Assembly: GCF_026239695.1 (NCBI RefSeq) | Contig: NZ_JAPIVS010000004.1 | Location: forward strand, 248,001-312,000 | Origin: Pedobacter sp. MC2016-15 | GTDB taxonomy: Bacteria > Bacteroidota > Bacteroidia > Sphingobacteriales > Sphingobacteriaceae | DNA length: 64,000 nt | Reading direction: 5' to 3' | In this document: positions 16,503 to 25,464 of the stretch, piece by piece | How the letters are laid out: every line of letters starts with the position of its first letter | Position numbering within the stretch: position 1 is the stretch's first letter | The notes under the pieces: model-generated | Database searches by the model: none | Told to the model about the DNA's origin: nothing | Seen by the model: only the letters and a program-made list of their open reading frames with translations | Position numbers and translations under genes: made by a program

Positions 16503-18781
16503 TAAACCGCCTCTTCTTTCAATGGCGCAGCAGCATCTTTTTTCGCACTGAACTCGTATTCAAATTCAAGCGACTTCAGCACGGTAAGGTGTGATATCCA
16601 GTAGGCCAGCGTACTTTCTGCACCCTGATTCCTGTTGATGCCATAAGGCTGGATACCGTCGCCACAACCTTTTGTCTCATAGTCGTAAAGAGGCAATCTC
16701 AGACTGTTTTCTCCAAGGAACCATTGGTAACTCAGGTACATCTGGCTGATATATTTCAGGTCGTGCGTAATCTCATAAGCCTTGAAGTACATCAGCACCA
16801 TGGCCATAGTTTCAATCGCCTGCTGGTCATAGATCGCCATTTCTTCACCGCGGTGCAGCCAGCCATCATTACCTACCGGATTCAGGTATCCTTTGTCCAG
16901 CGTTTTTGCTGTCAGGTATTCCATACTTTCAAGACCTATAGCAAGTGATTCCTGATCTTGCGTGGTTTCGTAGTGTGATAAAAGTGCCAGTGGTAATATG
17001 GCATTGTCATATGTTAGTTTTTCCTCAAACCAATGCCAGTCATCGCCTTTATGAGCATTGTAGGCAGCCTTTAAAGGGATAGCCAGCTTATTCAGCTCAT
17101 TGATGAAATAATCATCATAAGGTTGTGATTTCAGGTAACTGCTCAATCCGATCATCGTATTGGCCAGTCCTCTCAGGTGTCTGAGTTTATCAAAATGTGG
17201 AACCGACTTAATAAAAAGTTCCTTTGCAAATTCCCTGTATGAATTATTCGGAGCATTGTTAATCAGGTAACCTAAAGACCAGATTGTACGGCCGAAGGAA
17301 TCTTCAGTTCCAACCTCATCCAGATACTCTCTTCTAAAGCTCAGGAAATTTCTGAAGTTTCCGTCGTCAAGCTGCATATATTGAATATAACTCAGGTATA
17401 CAGGCAACAATTCGAGGGCAACCTTGCTTTTGTTCTGCTGCCATGCCATCGTTACCATCAGCAACGCCCTGGAGTTGTCATCTACGCAGTATCCTTCTTT
17501 TAAGTTAGGAATACCATATTTGGCGTGCTGTACAATTCCTGTATCATCCGTCAAGCGCTGGATGTGTGCCATGCTGAAAGCAGGCATCATATCAGGGTCA
17601 ACGATCGGTTTATTGATATCCTGAATTTGTTGTGCATCTGTAATTGCTTCCTGCAGGGTATTGATAAATACACTTCCTGTAGTAGGCCAGCGCAAATGCA
17701 AGCCATAGTTATAAGCGTTGCTTTTCAGTTCTGCGAGATGATCTTTATTCTCGAACAAATCATTAACGATATCTGAAAGCGCATCAGCATCTTTAAAATC
17801 AAACAATTTACCGCGGTTTTCATCCAGCAGCTCCTGAGCATGCCAGTACGGCGTAGAGATCACTGCGGCACCAGCTCCAACGGCATATGATAAGGTTCCG
17901 CTGGTAATCTGTGCTTCATTCAGGTAAGGCGTGATATACATATCAGCCGCTGTAAGGTAGTCGTACAGCTCCTCCTCGGAAACAAATTTATTGATGAAAA
18001 TGAGGTTTTTCTCCACATTCAGTTTCTTGGCCAGTCTTTTCAGGCTGTCCCTGTATTCCTCTCCGGAGTTTTTTATAACCCCGGGGTGGGTAGTACCCAG
18101 GATCACATAGAGCACATCCGGGTTCTTGGCTACAATTTTCGGCAGTGCCTCAATCACAGTCTCCAAACCTTTGTTACGACTGATCAGTCCAAAAGTAAAC
18201 AGTACCTTTTTATCTTTAAAAGTTGCTGAACTTCTAACTTCATTATTCAATTTAGGTTCAAGATCCGGAACCCCATGTTCAATCAGTTTGATTTTATCTT
18301 CAGGAATTCCATAGATGCTCGTCAGAAATCCCACAGCACGGTGGCTCATCACTACCAGCTTTGAAGAATATTTCGCAATTTCCCTGATAATGGTCAGTTG
18401 CATGTATGACGGATCTTTTAGGATCGTATGCAGAATGGTGATCAGAGGTTTTTGTAAACGTGCGATCAATGGTAGAATATATACACCGCTCTCACCGCCG
18501 AAAATTCCGAACTCGTGTTCTAAAATGCATACATCTGTTAAACTGGTGTTGATATAATCAGCAGCCCTGATATAGTCTTTCTGATTTTCCTGTCTGATGC
18601 TGTACTGAACTTCGCTCGGGTATTCGTAAGTGCTGAGATCTTCTGAATCCGTCATTGCGACCACAAAACTGTCTGCAGACACCGATTTGGTATCGTGGGC
18701 AATCGCTTTTAAAAGGTTATTATTAAATGTGGCAATACCGCATTCACGGGGAGGGTACGTCGATATATAAGCTATTTTCAT
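16502..18781 (-). CDS. GT4 glycosyltransferase fused to an alpha/alpha-toroid domain
   Basis: A 759-residue two-domain protein. Residues 1 to about 390 are a GT-B family 4 glycosyltransferase (opens MKIAYISTYPPRECGIATFN; FGLISRNKGLETVIEA; donor motif region around GTLSYAVGAGAAVIST). Residues about 410-745 are all-helical with recurrent patterns such as YCVDDNSRALLM, DDGNFRNFLSF, EDSFGRTIWSLGYL and DQQAIETMAMVLMYF, as in (alpha/alpha)6 toroids of sugar epimerases and hydrolases. Such a fusion could transfer and then process a sugar, but the second activity is unknown. An upstream in-frame TTG is less likely than the ATG at 18781. It heads a two-gene operon with the next GT4. Confidence 0.87.
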   Translation of the reverse strand: MKIAYISTYPPRECGIATFNNNLLKAIAHDTKSVSADSFVVAMTDSEDLSTYEYPSEVQYSIRQENQKDYIRAADYINTSLTDVCILEHEFGIFGGESGVYILPLIARLQKPLITILHTILKDPSYMQLTIIREIAKYSSKLVVMSHRAVGFLTSIYGIPEDKIKLIEHGVPDLEPKLNNEVRSSATFKDKKVLFTFGLISRNKGLETVIEALPKIVAKNPDVLYVILGTTHPGVIKNSGEEYRDSLKRLAKKLNVEKNLIFINKFVSEEELYDYLTAADMYITPYLNEAQITSGTLSYAVGAGAAVISTPYWHAQELLDENRGKLFDFKDADALSDIVNDLFENKDHLAELKSNAYNYGLHLRWPTTGSVFINTLQEAITDAQQIQDINKPIVDPDMMPAFSMAHIQRLTDDTGIVQHAKYGIPNLKEGYCVDDNSRALLMVTMAWQQNKSKVALELLPVYLSYIQYMQLDDGNFRNFLSFRREYLDEVGTEDSFGRTIWSLGYLINNAPNNSYREFAKELFIKSVPHFDKLRHLRGLANTMIGLSSYLKSQPYDDYFINELNKLAIPLKAAYNAHKGDDWHWFEEKLTYDNAILPLALLSHYETTQDQESLAIGLESMEYLTAKTLDKGYLNPVGNDGWLHRGEEMAIYDQQAIETMAMVLMYFKAYEITHDLKYISQMYLSYQWFLGENSLRLPLYDYETKGCGDGIQPYGINRNQGAESTLAYWISHLTVLKSLEFEYEFSAKKDAAAPLKEEAV

Positions 18782-18908
18782 ATACAATATAAGTGAATAC
18801 CGATATATAATCAATTATTCAGCCATCTTGGTACACATGATAAAAATTATAAATAAAATGAACTTAACTACAGCTATTTTTGACGCTAAAAAAATAAAAA
18901 GCACAAAA

Positions 18909-18939
18909 AAGCCGGGCGAATTTTCATTACGTCCGGCTT
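18909..18939 (-). terminator. Terminator of clpB
   Basis: Stem AAGCCGGGCG (18909-18918) with CGTCCGGCTT (18930-18939), one mismatch, followed on the minus strand by TTTTTTGTG. It lies 18 bp after the clpB stop. Confidence 0.75.
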
Positions 18940-18956
18940 CTTTATTCATTGATCTG

Positions 18957-21566
18957 TTATTCCGCCTTTTCGGGCACTGTATTGAGGAATACAAAGTTAT
19001 GATCAAACATATCTAACTTAATCTTGCTGTCTTTGGTAACCTTTCCGGAAAGGATTTCTTTGGATAATTCATTGAGAATACGCTTTTGTATCACCCTTTT
19101 TAATGGTCTTGCTCCAAATTGCGGATCGTAGCCTAATTCCGCAAGCCAGTCCAATGCCTCCACAGATGCTTCAATTTCCACACCCATTTCTGCAAGTGTT
19201 TCCTGTACATGTCTGAACTGAAGCTCAGCAATGTTCCTCACCTCGCTGCGGTTGAGCGGTGTGAACATAATCAGCTCATCAATTCTGTTCAGGAACTCAG
19301 GTCTGATCGTTTGTTTCAGCAGCTCAAACAACTCATTTTTTGTTTTCGCAATCACTTCATCCCTGTTATGGTCTTCCAGTTCCTTGAAGTTCTCCTGGAT
19401 CAGGTGAGAGCCAATATTGGAGGTCATGATGATGATCGAGTTTTTAAAGTTCACCGTACGGCCTTTATTGTCGGTCAGACGGCCATCATCCAGTACCTGC
19501 AGCAGAATATTAAATACATCCGGATGTGCTTTTTCAATCTCATCCAGCAGCACTACCGAGTAAGGTTTGCGGCGTACAGCTTCGGTAAGCTGACCACCTT
19601 CATCATAACCAACATATCCCGGAGGCGCTCCGATTAACCTTGATACGGCATGTCTTTCCTGATATTCGCTCATATCAATACGGGTAAGCGCATTTTCATC
19701 ATTGAACAGAAACTCTGCTAAAGCCTTTGCCAGCTCTGTTTTACCCACACCGGTTGTTCCCAGGAAGATGAATGATCCAATAGGCTTGCGTTTATCCTGT
19801 AAGCCAGCTCTTGAGCGGCGTATGGCATCAGAAATAGCCTCAATGGCCTCATCCTGTCCGGCAACACGTTTGTGCAGCTCGTCTTCCAGGTTTAACAATT
19901 TTTCGCGTTCACTGCTCACCAGTTTCGTTACCGGGATGCCTGTCCAGCGTGCTACCACACCAGCGATATCGTCTGCAGTAACCTCTTCTTTCAGCATGCG
20001 ACCTTCGCCCTGCTGACTTTCAAGCGTTACCTTCAGCTCTTCAGCTTTGTCCTGTGCTTCCTTGATCTTTCCGTAACGGATCTCCGCAACCTTACCGTAA
20101 TCTCCCGCACGCTCTGCCTGATCAGCTTCAAGTTTGTAACTCTCGATCAGTTCCAGCTGGGTATTGATACCGTCAACCACATCCTTTTCGCCCTGCCATT
20201 TCGCTTTGAGCTGATCGCGCTCAGCAGAAAGATTGGCTATTTCTTCACCGAGGGATTTTACTTTTTTATCATCGTTTTCCCTCTTAATGGCTTCCCTCTC
20301 AATCTCCAGCTGCATGATCTTACGGTCAAGCTCATCCACGTTTTCCGGTACACTGTCCATTTCGAGGCGCAGTTTTGAGGCTGCCTCATCCATCAGGTCG
20401 ATCGCTTTATCCGGCAGGAACCTGTCGTTGATATACCTTTGCGACATCTCCACGGCAGCAATGATAGCTTCATCCCGGATTGTCACCTTGTGGTGCGTTT
20501 CGTATCTTTCTTTCAAACCACGTAAGATAGAGATCGCATCCTGTGTATCAGGTTCGTCCACTATTACCTTTTGGAAACGACGTTCCAGGGCTTTATCTTT
20601 TTCCAGATATTTCTGGTATTCATCCAATGTGGTTGCACCTATGGCACGGAGTTCTCCGCGGGCCAGTGCTGGTTTCAGGATGTTTGCTGCATCCATTGCA
20701 CCTTCACCGCCACCGGCACCTACCAGGGTATGGATCTCATCGATAAACAGAATGATGTCGCCATCACTTTGTGTAACCTCTTTCACCACTGCCTTAAGGC
20801 GTTCCTCAAACTCACCTTTATATTTAGCTCCTGCGATGAGGGCACCCATATCCAGGGAGTAGACGGTTTTGGTTTTCAGGTTCTGAGGCACATCACCCTT
20901 GATGATCCTGAAGGCTATACCTTCGGCGATCGCAGTTTTACCCACGCCTGGCTCACCGATCAGAATCGGATTATTTTTTGTTCTCCGTGAGAGAATCTGA
21001 ATGACCCTCCGGATTTCTTCATCCCTTCCAATTACAGGATCCAGCTTACCGGATTCTGCATATTCGTTAAGGTTACGTGCGTATTTATTCAAAGCGTTGT
21101 ACGTTGCTTCTGCATTCTGGTCGGTAACACGGTTATCACCCCTCAATGCTGCAATTGCTTTTTTAAGATCTTTTTCTGTTACCCCCTGGTCTTTTAAGAG
21201 TTTTGCAGTATTATCATTTACTGCAAGGAGGCCAAGCAGCACATGTTCTACCGATACAAATTCATCTTTGAACTCTTTCAGGTAAGATTGTGCTTTCTGG
21301 AGTGCCGAGTTGGAACCCGATGAGAGATAGCCATTGCTTCCGCTTACTTTAGGGAATTTGGCAATCTGTTCATCCAGCTGCAGGTTTAAGTTATTGAGAT
21401 TTACATTTAGTTTCTTTAGTACATAAGAAACTACATTTTCATCAACAGTAAGCAGGCCTTTAAGCAGGTGAGCTGTCTCAATAGCCTGTTGCTGGTTGCC
21501 CTGGGCTATTTCAGAAGCCTGTTGAATCGCTTCCTGTGCTTTTATCGTAAAGTTGTTGAAGTTCAT
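18957..21566 (-). CDS. clpB: ClpB protein disaggregase (Hsp100)
   Basis: An 869-residue AAA+ unfoldase that, with DnaK, pulls proteins out of heat-induced aggregates. In order: Clp N-domain repeats (about 1-145), AAA-1 with Walker A GEPGVGKT and Walker [11 protein letters not shown], the long middle coiled coil (about 400-525) that distinguishes ClpB from ClpA/ClpC, and AAA-2 with Walker A GTTGVGKT and the [32 protein letters not shown] stretch divided here as GYVGYDEGG and [11 protein letters not shown]. Pore-loop tyrosine (KYKGEFEER) is present. Length is normal. A GC-rich hairpin lies in the presumed 5' leader; a terminator follows. Confidence 0.96.
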   Translation of the reverse strand: MNFNNFTIKAQEAIQQASEIAQGNQQQAIETAHLLKGLLTVDENVVSYVLKKLNVNLNNLNLQLDEQIAKFPKVSGSNGYLSSGSNSALQKAQSYLKEFKDEFVSVEHVLLGLLAVNDNTAKLLKDQGVTEKDLKKAIAALRGDNRVTDQNAEATYNALNKYARNLNEYAESGKLDPVIGRDEEIRRVIQILSRRTKNNPILIGEPGVGKTAIAEGIAFRIIKGDVPQNLKTKTVYSLDMGALIAGAKYKGEFEERLKAVVKEVTQSDGDIILFIDEIHTLVGAGGGEGAMDAANILKPALARGELRAIGATTLDEYQKYLEKDKALERRFQKVIVDEPDTQDAISILRGLKERYETHHKVTIRDEAIIAAVEMSQRYINDRFLPDKAIDLMDEAASKLRLEMDSVPENVDELDRKIMQLEIEREAIKRENDDKKVKSLGEEIANLSAERDQLKAKWQGEKDVVDGINTQLELIESYKLEADQAERAGDYGKVAEIRYGKIKEAQDKAEELKVTLESQQGEGRMLKEEVTADDIAGVVARWTGIPVTKLVSSEREKLLNLEDELHKRVAGQDEAIEAISDAIRRSRAGLQDKRKPIGSFIFLGTTGVGKTELAKALAEFLFNDENALTRIDMSEYQERHAVSRLIGAPPGYVGYDEGGQLTEAVRRKPYSVVLLDEIEKAHPDVFNILLQVLDDGRLTDNKGRTVNFKNSIIIMTSNIGSHLIQENFKELEDHNRDEVIAKTKNELFELLKQTIRPEFLNRIDELIMFTPLNRSEVRNIAELQFRHVQETLAEMGVEIEASVEALDWLAELGYDPQFGARPLKRVIQKRILNELSKEILSGKVTKDSKIKLDMFDHNFVFLNTVPEKAE

Positions 21567-21586
21567 GTCTGGAGGCGATCAAAACA

Positions 21587-21615
21587 GATGCCATCCCGCT
21601 AAAACCGGGCGCATC
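21587..21615 (-). promoter_or_regulatory. Hairpin in the presumed 5' leader of clpB
   Basis: GATGC (21587-21591) pairs with GCATC (21611-21615) and, inside it, CCCG (21595-21598) pairs with CGGG (21606-21609). It begins 21 nt upstream of the clpB ATG. It could affect translation or be a regulatory site; no function is shown. Confidence 0.35.
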
Positions 21616-21668
21616 GGAAATTATGTCCAGAAATTTTACTTCCACCTGAAAAAGTGGCTGTTTTTATA

Positions 21669-21695
21669 CCATGAGACTGATATTCTGTCTCATGG
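21669..21695. terminator. 9-bp hairpin downstream of the SRPBCC gene
   Basis: Perfect inverted repeat CCATGAGAC (21669-21677) / GTCTCATGG (21687-21695), 4 bp after the SRPBCC stop. On the minus strand it is followed by TATAAAAA rather than a T-run, so termination would be weak. Confidence 0.5.
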
Positions 21696-21699
21696 GCTA

Positions 21700-22098
21700 T
21701 TAGTTTAGAATCTCTGTGAGTCTTGCCGTCTGGTGATCTACGAGTTTTTGCAGGGGACCAGAGGCGAGCATTTTCATCATCATGTTCAGGTCTGCAGAAA
21801 GGATATGTTTGGCTGTTGTGGTACCATCACCATTGTCTTCTACTGTCCATTTCATTTCGATAGCAAAAGGTGCTTCCTCTGAGGGTACGGCAATCAGTTC
21901 TTTATTCTCTACGCGGCTGGCTATTTTGATAGATAGTTTCGCCATGTTCTGAATGGTAAACGTTGCCTCATCTGCTGTTGAAGTCCAGTTGTATATATTG
22001 TCTGGCATCAGTTGCTGATGATTATTTAAGTCGGCTAAGTAAGTATATACCTGGTCTATGGGCTTGTTCACCACAGTTGCACTTTCAATAACGGTCAT
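21700..22098 (-). CDS. SRPBCC (START-like) family protein
   Basis: A 132-residue protein with the polyketide-cyclase/START-like fold pattern: N-terminal strand IESATVVNKPIDQVYTYLADLNNHQQLMP, where the V..Y..L.D......MP pattern marks the first helices, several amphipathic strands (EMKWTVEDNGDG, AKHILSADLN) and the long C-terminal helix that closes the ligand pocket. Members bind lipids or other hydrophobic ligands; the ligand here is unknown. It follows pyrE by 3 bp and is co-transcribed, though no metabolic link is evident. Confidence 0.82.
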   Translation of the reverse strand: MTVIESATVVNKPIDQVYTYLADLNNHQQLMPDNIYNWTSTADEATFTIQNMAKLSIKIASRVENKELIAVPSEEAPFAIEMKWTVEDNGDGTTTAKHILSADLNMMMKMLASGPLQKLVDHQTARLTEILN

Positions 22099-22101
22099 AG
22101 G

Positions 22102-22764
22102 TTATGCTGGGTTTTTATCTAAGTTTTGTCCCCATTCAGATGGGTTTCTGCGCCATTGATTCAATACATCCACATCACCCTGTGCAATAAAGCTGTTTTC
22201 AGCTGCGTATTCTATCAGTGTGTTATAATTAGATAATGTTGCGAAGCGGCATTTTGCTTCTTTGAAGTTTTCATCAGCAATGTCAAAGCCATAAGTAAAT
22301 ATAGATACCAGACCTGCAACAGATAAACCAGCATCTTTCAGTGCATTTACTGCCTGCAGACTGCTCTTACCTGTAGAGATCAGATCTTCTACTACCACTA
22401 CACGCTGACCTTCAACGATCTCTCCTTCAATCAAACTTCCTGTACCATGTTCTTTGGCTTTAGCCCTCACATAGGCAAATGGCAATCCTAATTCTTGTGC
22501 CACCAGTACGCCCTGAGGAATACCGGCAGTGGCCACACCGGCAATCAGATCTACAGAACCAAATTCTTCCTGTATCAGCTGCGTCAATTTTTGTCTGATG
22601 TATGTTCTTATTGAGGGATGGGAGAGCGTTACCCGATTATCGCAATAAATAGGGGATTTCCAGCCTGATGCCCAGGTGAAGGGGTTATTGGGCTGTAACT
22701 TTATTGCTTTAATTTGAAGTAAAAATTCAGCTACCTTTAATTCAATATCACTTTTATTATACAT
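22102..22764 (-). CDS. pyrE: Orotate phosphoribosyltransferase
   Basis: A 220-residue type I phosphoribosyltransferase that joins orotate to PRPP to make OMP in pyrimidine synthesis. Seen are the WASGWKSPIYCDNR substrate region (about 30-43), LIAGVATAGIPQG, the flexible-loop YVRAKAKEHGTG (Arg/Lys residues acting on pyrophosphate) and the PRPP motif VVVVEDLISTGKSS. All key residues look present. Cytosolic. The TAATTTTG box 4 nt before the ATG suggests a leaderless mRNA. Confidence 0.96.
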   Translation of the reverse strand: MYNKSDIELKVAEFLLQIKAIKLQPNNPFTWASGWKSPIYCDNRVTLSHPSIRTYIRQKLTQLIQEEFGSVDLIAGVATAGIPQGVLVAQELGLPFAYVRAKAKEHGTGSLIEGEIVEGQRVVVVEDLISTGKSSLQAVNALKDAGLSVAGLVSIFTYGFDIADENFKEAKCRFATLSNYNTLIEYAAENSFIAQGDVDVLNQWRRNPSEWGQNLDKNPA

Positions 22765-22768
22765 GGTA

Positions 22769-22776
22769 CAAAATTA
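22769..22776 (-). promoter_or_regulatory. Probable -7 box (TAATTTTG) of pyrE
   Basis: Minus-strand TAATTTTG ends 4 nt before the pyrE ATG. No -33 TTTG at the right distance was found. The rest of the gap to the Nudix gene (22777-22979) shows no other clear element. Confidence 0.55.
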
Positions 22777-22979
22777 CTCAAAATAATGCCTTCCTTGTAT
22801 AGGGCAATTGTCCTTTTTTTGCCAGCAATTGATACTCAATGTGATAAATAGAAAGTAGTAGATTTTAATTTAAATAATCTGCTTATCCTCTTTGTAAAGC
22901 TCATATTTTTTATACTTTTATTTCCTGAAAAAACCCATAAGAGCTTCCTGGACCAGCTTTTTTACAAACGATCATACCC

Positions 22980-23597
22980 ATGAAAACATACAGGATTTAC
23001 ATTAACGACAATACGCTGATCATAGCGGATAAATTACCGGAACAATCTGAAACAATACAAATGATTGAAGAGAAGGGCTTTAACTTCAAGGCCTTTTACG
23101 AGAAACTTGGTAAACTGTCTGCTACGCCTTACGCGATCGTTACTGATGACCCTAAAGCACTGTTCCGGAAGATCAAAAAGAGCCTTGTGATCATCAAGGC
23201 TTCGGGAGGATTGGTAAAGAACGCCAAAGGTGCCTATCTTTTTATCTTCAGGAATAAAAAATGGGATCTTCCAAAGGGTAAGGTAGAAAAAGGAGAGGGA
23301 ATGAAAGAAGCCGGCCTGCGTGAAGTAGAAGAAGAATGTGGTGTAAAGATCAGTTCCAATAACGAGCGGCTATGCAAAACCTATCATGTATATGAAATGG
23401 GCGGCAAGCTGGTGCTGAAAAGAACCAACTGGTACAGCATGGATGTTAAAGGCGTGCCTAAGCTGATCCCTCAAAAGGAGGAAGGCATCACTAAAGCAGA
23501 ATGGCTGGAAGCTGCAGACCTGAAACCTGTGCTCAAAAATACCTATCCCTCAATCGTGGATGTGCTCAAAGCCGGTAAGCTGATTAAAGAAATGTAA
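22980..23597 (+). CDS. Nudix hydrolase with an N-terminal extension
   Basis: A 205-residue protein. Residues 1-68 are an extra domain starting MKTYRIYINDNTLIIAD, not recognised. Residues about 70-200 are a Nudix fold with the box GKVEKGEGMKEAGLREVEEECGV (shown as G-x5-E-x7-RE-x2-EE-x-G, about residues 99-121), preceded by WDLPKG. Nudix enzymes hydrolyse nucleoside diphosphate derivatives; the Lys/Arg-rich pocket and DLPKG.. pattern resemble the diadenosine/diphosphoinositol type, but substrate is uncertain. It overlaps coaD tail to tail by 14 bp. Confidence 0.87.
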   Translation: MKTYRIYINDNTLIIADKLPEQSETIQMIEEKGFNFKAFYEKLGKLSATPYAIVTDDPKALFRKIKKSLVIIKASGGLVKNAKGAYLFIFRNKKWDLPKGKVEKGEGMKEAGLREVEEECGVKISSNNERLCKTYHVYEMGGKLVLKRTNWYSMDVKGVPKLIPQKEEGITKAEWLEAADLKPVLKNTYPSIVDVLKAGKLIKEM

Positions 23598-24045
23598 GCG
23601 CTTCCTTTGGAAGGAAGGGGGATACATCCCCCTGGTTACGCAGAATATCCCTGACGATGGTGGAGCTGATCGCCGAATATTCGGGTTTGCTCAGGATAAA
23701 TATGGTTTCCATATCTGGCATCATCGTCTGGTTGATCTGTGCAATTGCCCTTTCGTACTCAAAATCCCCGACAGAGCGAATCCCGCGAATCATATAGGTA
23801 GCATTGATCTTCTTGCAGAAATCTACGGTAAGTCCTTCGTAAGACTGCACATCGATATTGTCGTAACTGGCGAATACAGATTTTACGATCTCCTGTCTTA
23901 CCTCGCCGGATAAAAAACTTTTTTTTGAGCTGTTTAGGCCAATTCCAATAACTACTTTGTCGAACAGCGGCAGTGCGCGTTTGAGAATATCCGCATGCGC
24001 AATGGTGAGGGGGTCAAATGATCCGGGAAAAAGGGCTATCTTCAT
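23584..24045 (-). CDS. coaD: Phosphopantetheine adenylyltransferase
   Basis: A 153-residue nucleotidyltransferase that adenylates 4'-phosphopantetheine to dephospho-CoA, the penultimate step of CoA synthesis. The family signatures are clear: FPGSFDPLTIAH (TxxH motif, His17), SKKSFLS, the RGIRSVGDFEYE substrate loop and the C-terminal ISSTIVRD motif. Length is typical. It lies 3 bp after rsmD on the same strand, a pairing also common in other phyla. Confidence 0.96.
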   Translation of the reverse strand: MKIALFPGSFDPLTIAHADILKRALPLFDKVVIGIGLNSSKKSFLSGEVRQEIVKSVFASYDNIDVQSYEGLTVDFCKKINATYMIRGIRSVGDFEYERAIAQINQTMMPDMETIFILSKPEYSAISSTIVRDILRNQGDVSPFLPKEALTFL

Positions 24046-24048
24046 GAG

Positions 24049-24588
24049 CTATGGCGTATAATTAAAAAAACTGAACGATGAATTTCCATATCTGCGGGTT
24101 TCTGTATAACCCGGCTGGTCATTTAATTTAAGTAACGAAGGGTGTTCTACAACCAGCAGCCCATTTTCTGTAAGCAGTTTGTTTTTTGCTACCAGCTGCG
24201 GAATCAGCGGAATAGTGGGCAGGTCGTAGGGCGGATCTGCAAATATGATCTGGTAAGACTGGTTATGGGTCTCCAGGAACTTGAACACATCTGCCTTTTT
24301 CAATCTAATTTCATTGAGTTTATACTTATCCACTACTGACTGCACCCAGTAAATGCAGCCTGAATGTTTATCTACTGCGGTCACCTGTTTGATGCCGCGT
24401 GAAGCAAATTCAATGCTGATATTTCCCGTACCACAAAACAGGTCCAGCACCTGGCAGCTGTCAAAATCGTACGTGTTATAAAGAATATTGAACAGTGCCT
24501 CTTTGGCCATATCCGTTGTAGGCCTTACAGGAAGGCTGGCAGGCGCATTCATGCGGATACCTTTAAGTTTACCGCCAATTATACGCAT
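24049..24588 (-). CDS. rsmD: 16S rRNA (guanine(966)-N2)-methyltransferase
   Basis: A 179-residue SAM-dependent methyltransferase that modifies G966 of 16S rRNA in the assembled 30S subunit. Start MRIIGGKLKGIRMNAP and RPTTDMAKEALFNIL are typical of RsmD; the SAM site is VLDLFCGTGNISIEFASRG and the catalytic motif is DPPYDLP. It overlaps the upstream DUF3822 gene by 10 bp and is followed by coaD after 3 bp, so the three form one operon. Confidence 0.95.
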   Translation of the reverse strand: MRIIGGKLKGIRMNAPASLPVRPTTDMAKEALFNILYNTYDFDSCQVLDLFCGTGNISIEFASRGIKQVTAVDKHSGCIYWVQSVVDKYKLNEIRLKKADVFKFLETHNQSYQIIFADPPYDLPTIPLIPQLVAKNKLLTENGLLVVEHPSLLKLNDQPGYTETRRYGNSSFSFFNYTP

Positions 24589-25412
24589 AGGTCGAGTGCT
24601 AGCAGGCTGCTGTAGTAATGAGCGGGCATATCGTCGAGGATAGTCTGGTCAAACTGGTTAGCCGGAGGGAGATTAAAACGTAAGTCGCCAAAGTACTTAC
24701 TCAGGCAGTTGTAATAGCCGTCATCCTGATGGATGATGCCGCTAAGCAATACCGTAGTGCCCGAAGGGCTGAGTTTCAATTCCTGGATCAATAATAAAAG
24801 ATAGTAGTTAAATTCTTCCGGATGGGCAATCTGGAAGGAGTTCTGAAAGATCATTTTACGGTCTTTCAGTAATAACATATTGAATGAGCCTGCTGTAAAA
24901 TCAAGCAGCAGAGCCGTATTTTCTAAAAAGGAACCCAACGCCAGCAGGGGGGTATGGTGTTCATATCTTGCAGCGCTGGCCAGTGATTTATCCAGTGTTT
25001 CCTCGATGAACTTTTCGAGGTTAAAGACCGATGTAAATCCAAACTTTGCAAAGGGGCGTGTATATAAATTACTGGAAGATGCCTCGGCGAAGAAATTGGC
25101 ATAACTGTTCAGCTCGTTTTTATTAAAAAGGGCATTCGGAACAGCAATCGTATTTGGGGTGTACACAGATACCTTGATCTCGCGATAAGGCAGGCTCAGG
25201 TAATTGTCCTTCCTGATCGCAGAAGCCAGTTCAGCAGCGGTATCTTCACATTCCTGCTGGTCAAAAACAGCCTTCAGCTGTCTGCTGTTTTTGTCGATCA
25301 CGGCATAGGAAAAGCTATCCGCAGTAATCTTCAATACCAAATTGCAGTCTGAAGCAGTATTGGGATCAAACTCCGGGTCCACTAATAAGATGCTGTTTTT
25401 ACTGTTGTTCAT
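24579..25412 (-). CDS. DUF3822 family protein
   Basis: A 277-residue protein of the Bacteroidetes DUF3822 group. It has the look of an actin/hexokinase-fold (ASKHA-like) protein: ILLVDPEFD near the start, a central LLLDFTAGSFNMLLLKDRK and LLSGIIHQDDGYY further on. No catalytic residues can be named. The position directly upstream of, and overlapping, rsmD-coaD is characteristic and suggests a housekeeping role. An in-frame upstream start lies beyond the -7 box; ATG 25412 is preferred. Confidence 0.82.
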   Translation of the reverse strand: MNNSKNSILLVDPEFDPNTASDCNLVLKITADSFSYAVIDKNSRQLKAVFDQQECEDTAAELASAIRKDNYLSLPYREIKVSVYTPNTIAVPNALFNKNELNSYANFFAEASSSNLYTRPFAKFGFTSVFNLEKFIEETLDKSLASAARYEHHTPLLALGSFLENTALLLDFTAGSFNMLLLKDRKMIFQNSFQIAHPEEFNYYLLLLIQELKLSPSGTTVLLSGIIHQDDGYYNCLSKYFGDLRFNLPPANQFDQTILDDMPAHYYSSLLALDLCV

Positions 25413-25417
25413 CTTAA

Positions 25418-25425
25418 CAAAATTA
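25418..25425 (-). promoter_or_regulatory. Probable -7 box (TAATTTTG) of the DUF3822-rsmD-coaD operon
   Basis: Minus-strand TAATTTTG ends 5 nt before the ATG at 25412, again implying a leaderless mRNA. The divergent helicase gene begins 39 bp further on. Confidence 0.55.
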
Positions 25426-25464
25426 ATTCTTTTTTCTATAACCACACCATTGCATATTTGTAAA

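Noticed and set aside
13974..18781. Polysaccharide utilisation locus
   Set aside because: No SusC/SusD pair, sensor or exported glycoside hydrolase is adjacent; the GH130 enzyme is cytosolic.
18815..19006. Short ORF overlapping the 3' end of clpB
   Set aside because: It lies largely in the clpB terminator and its 3' coding end, in another frame, with no protein-like composition.
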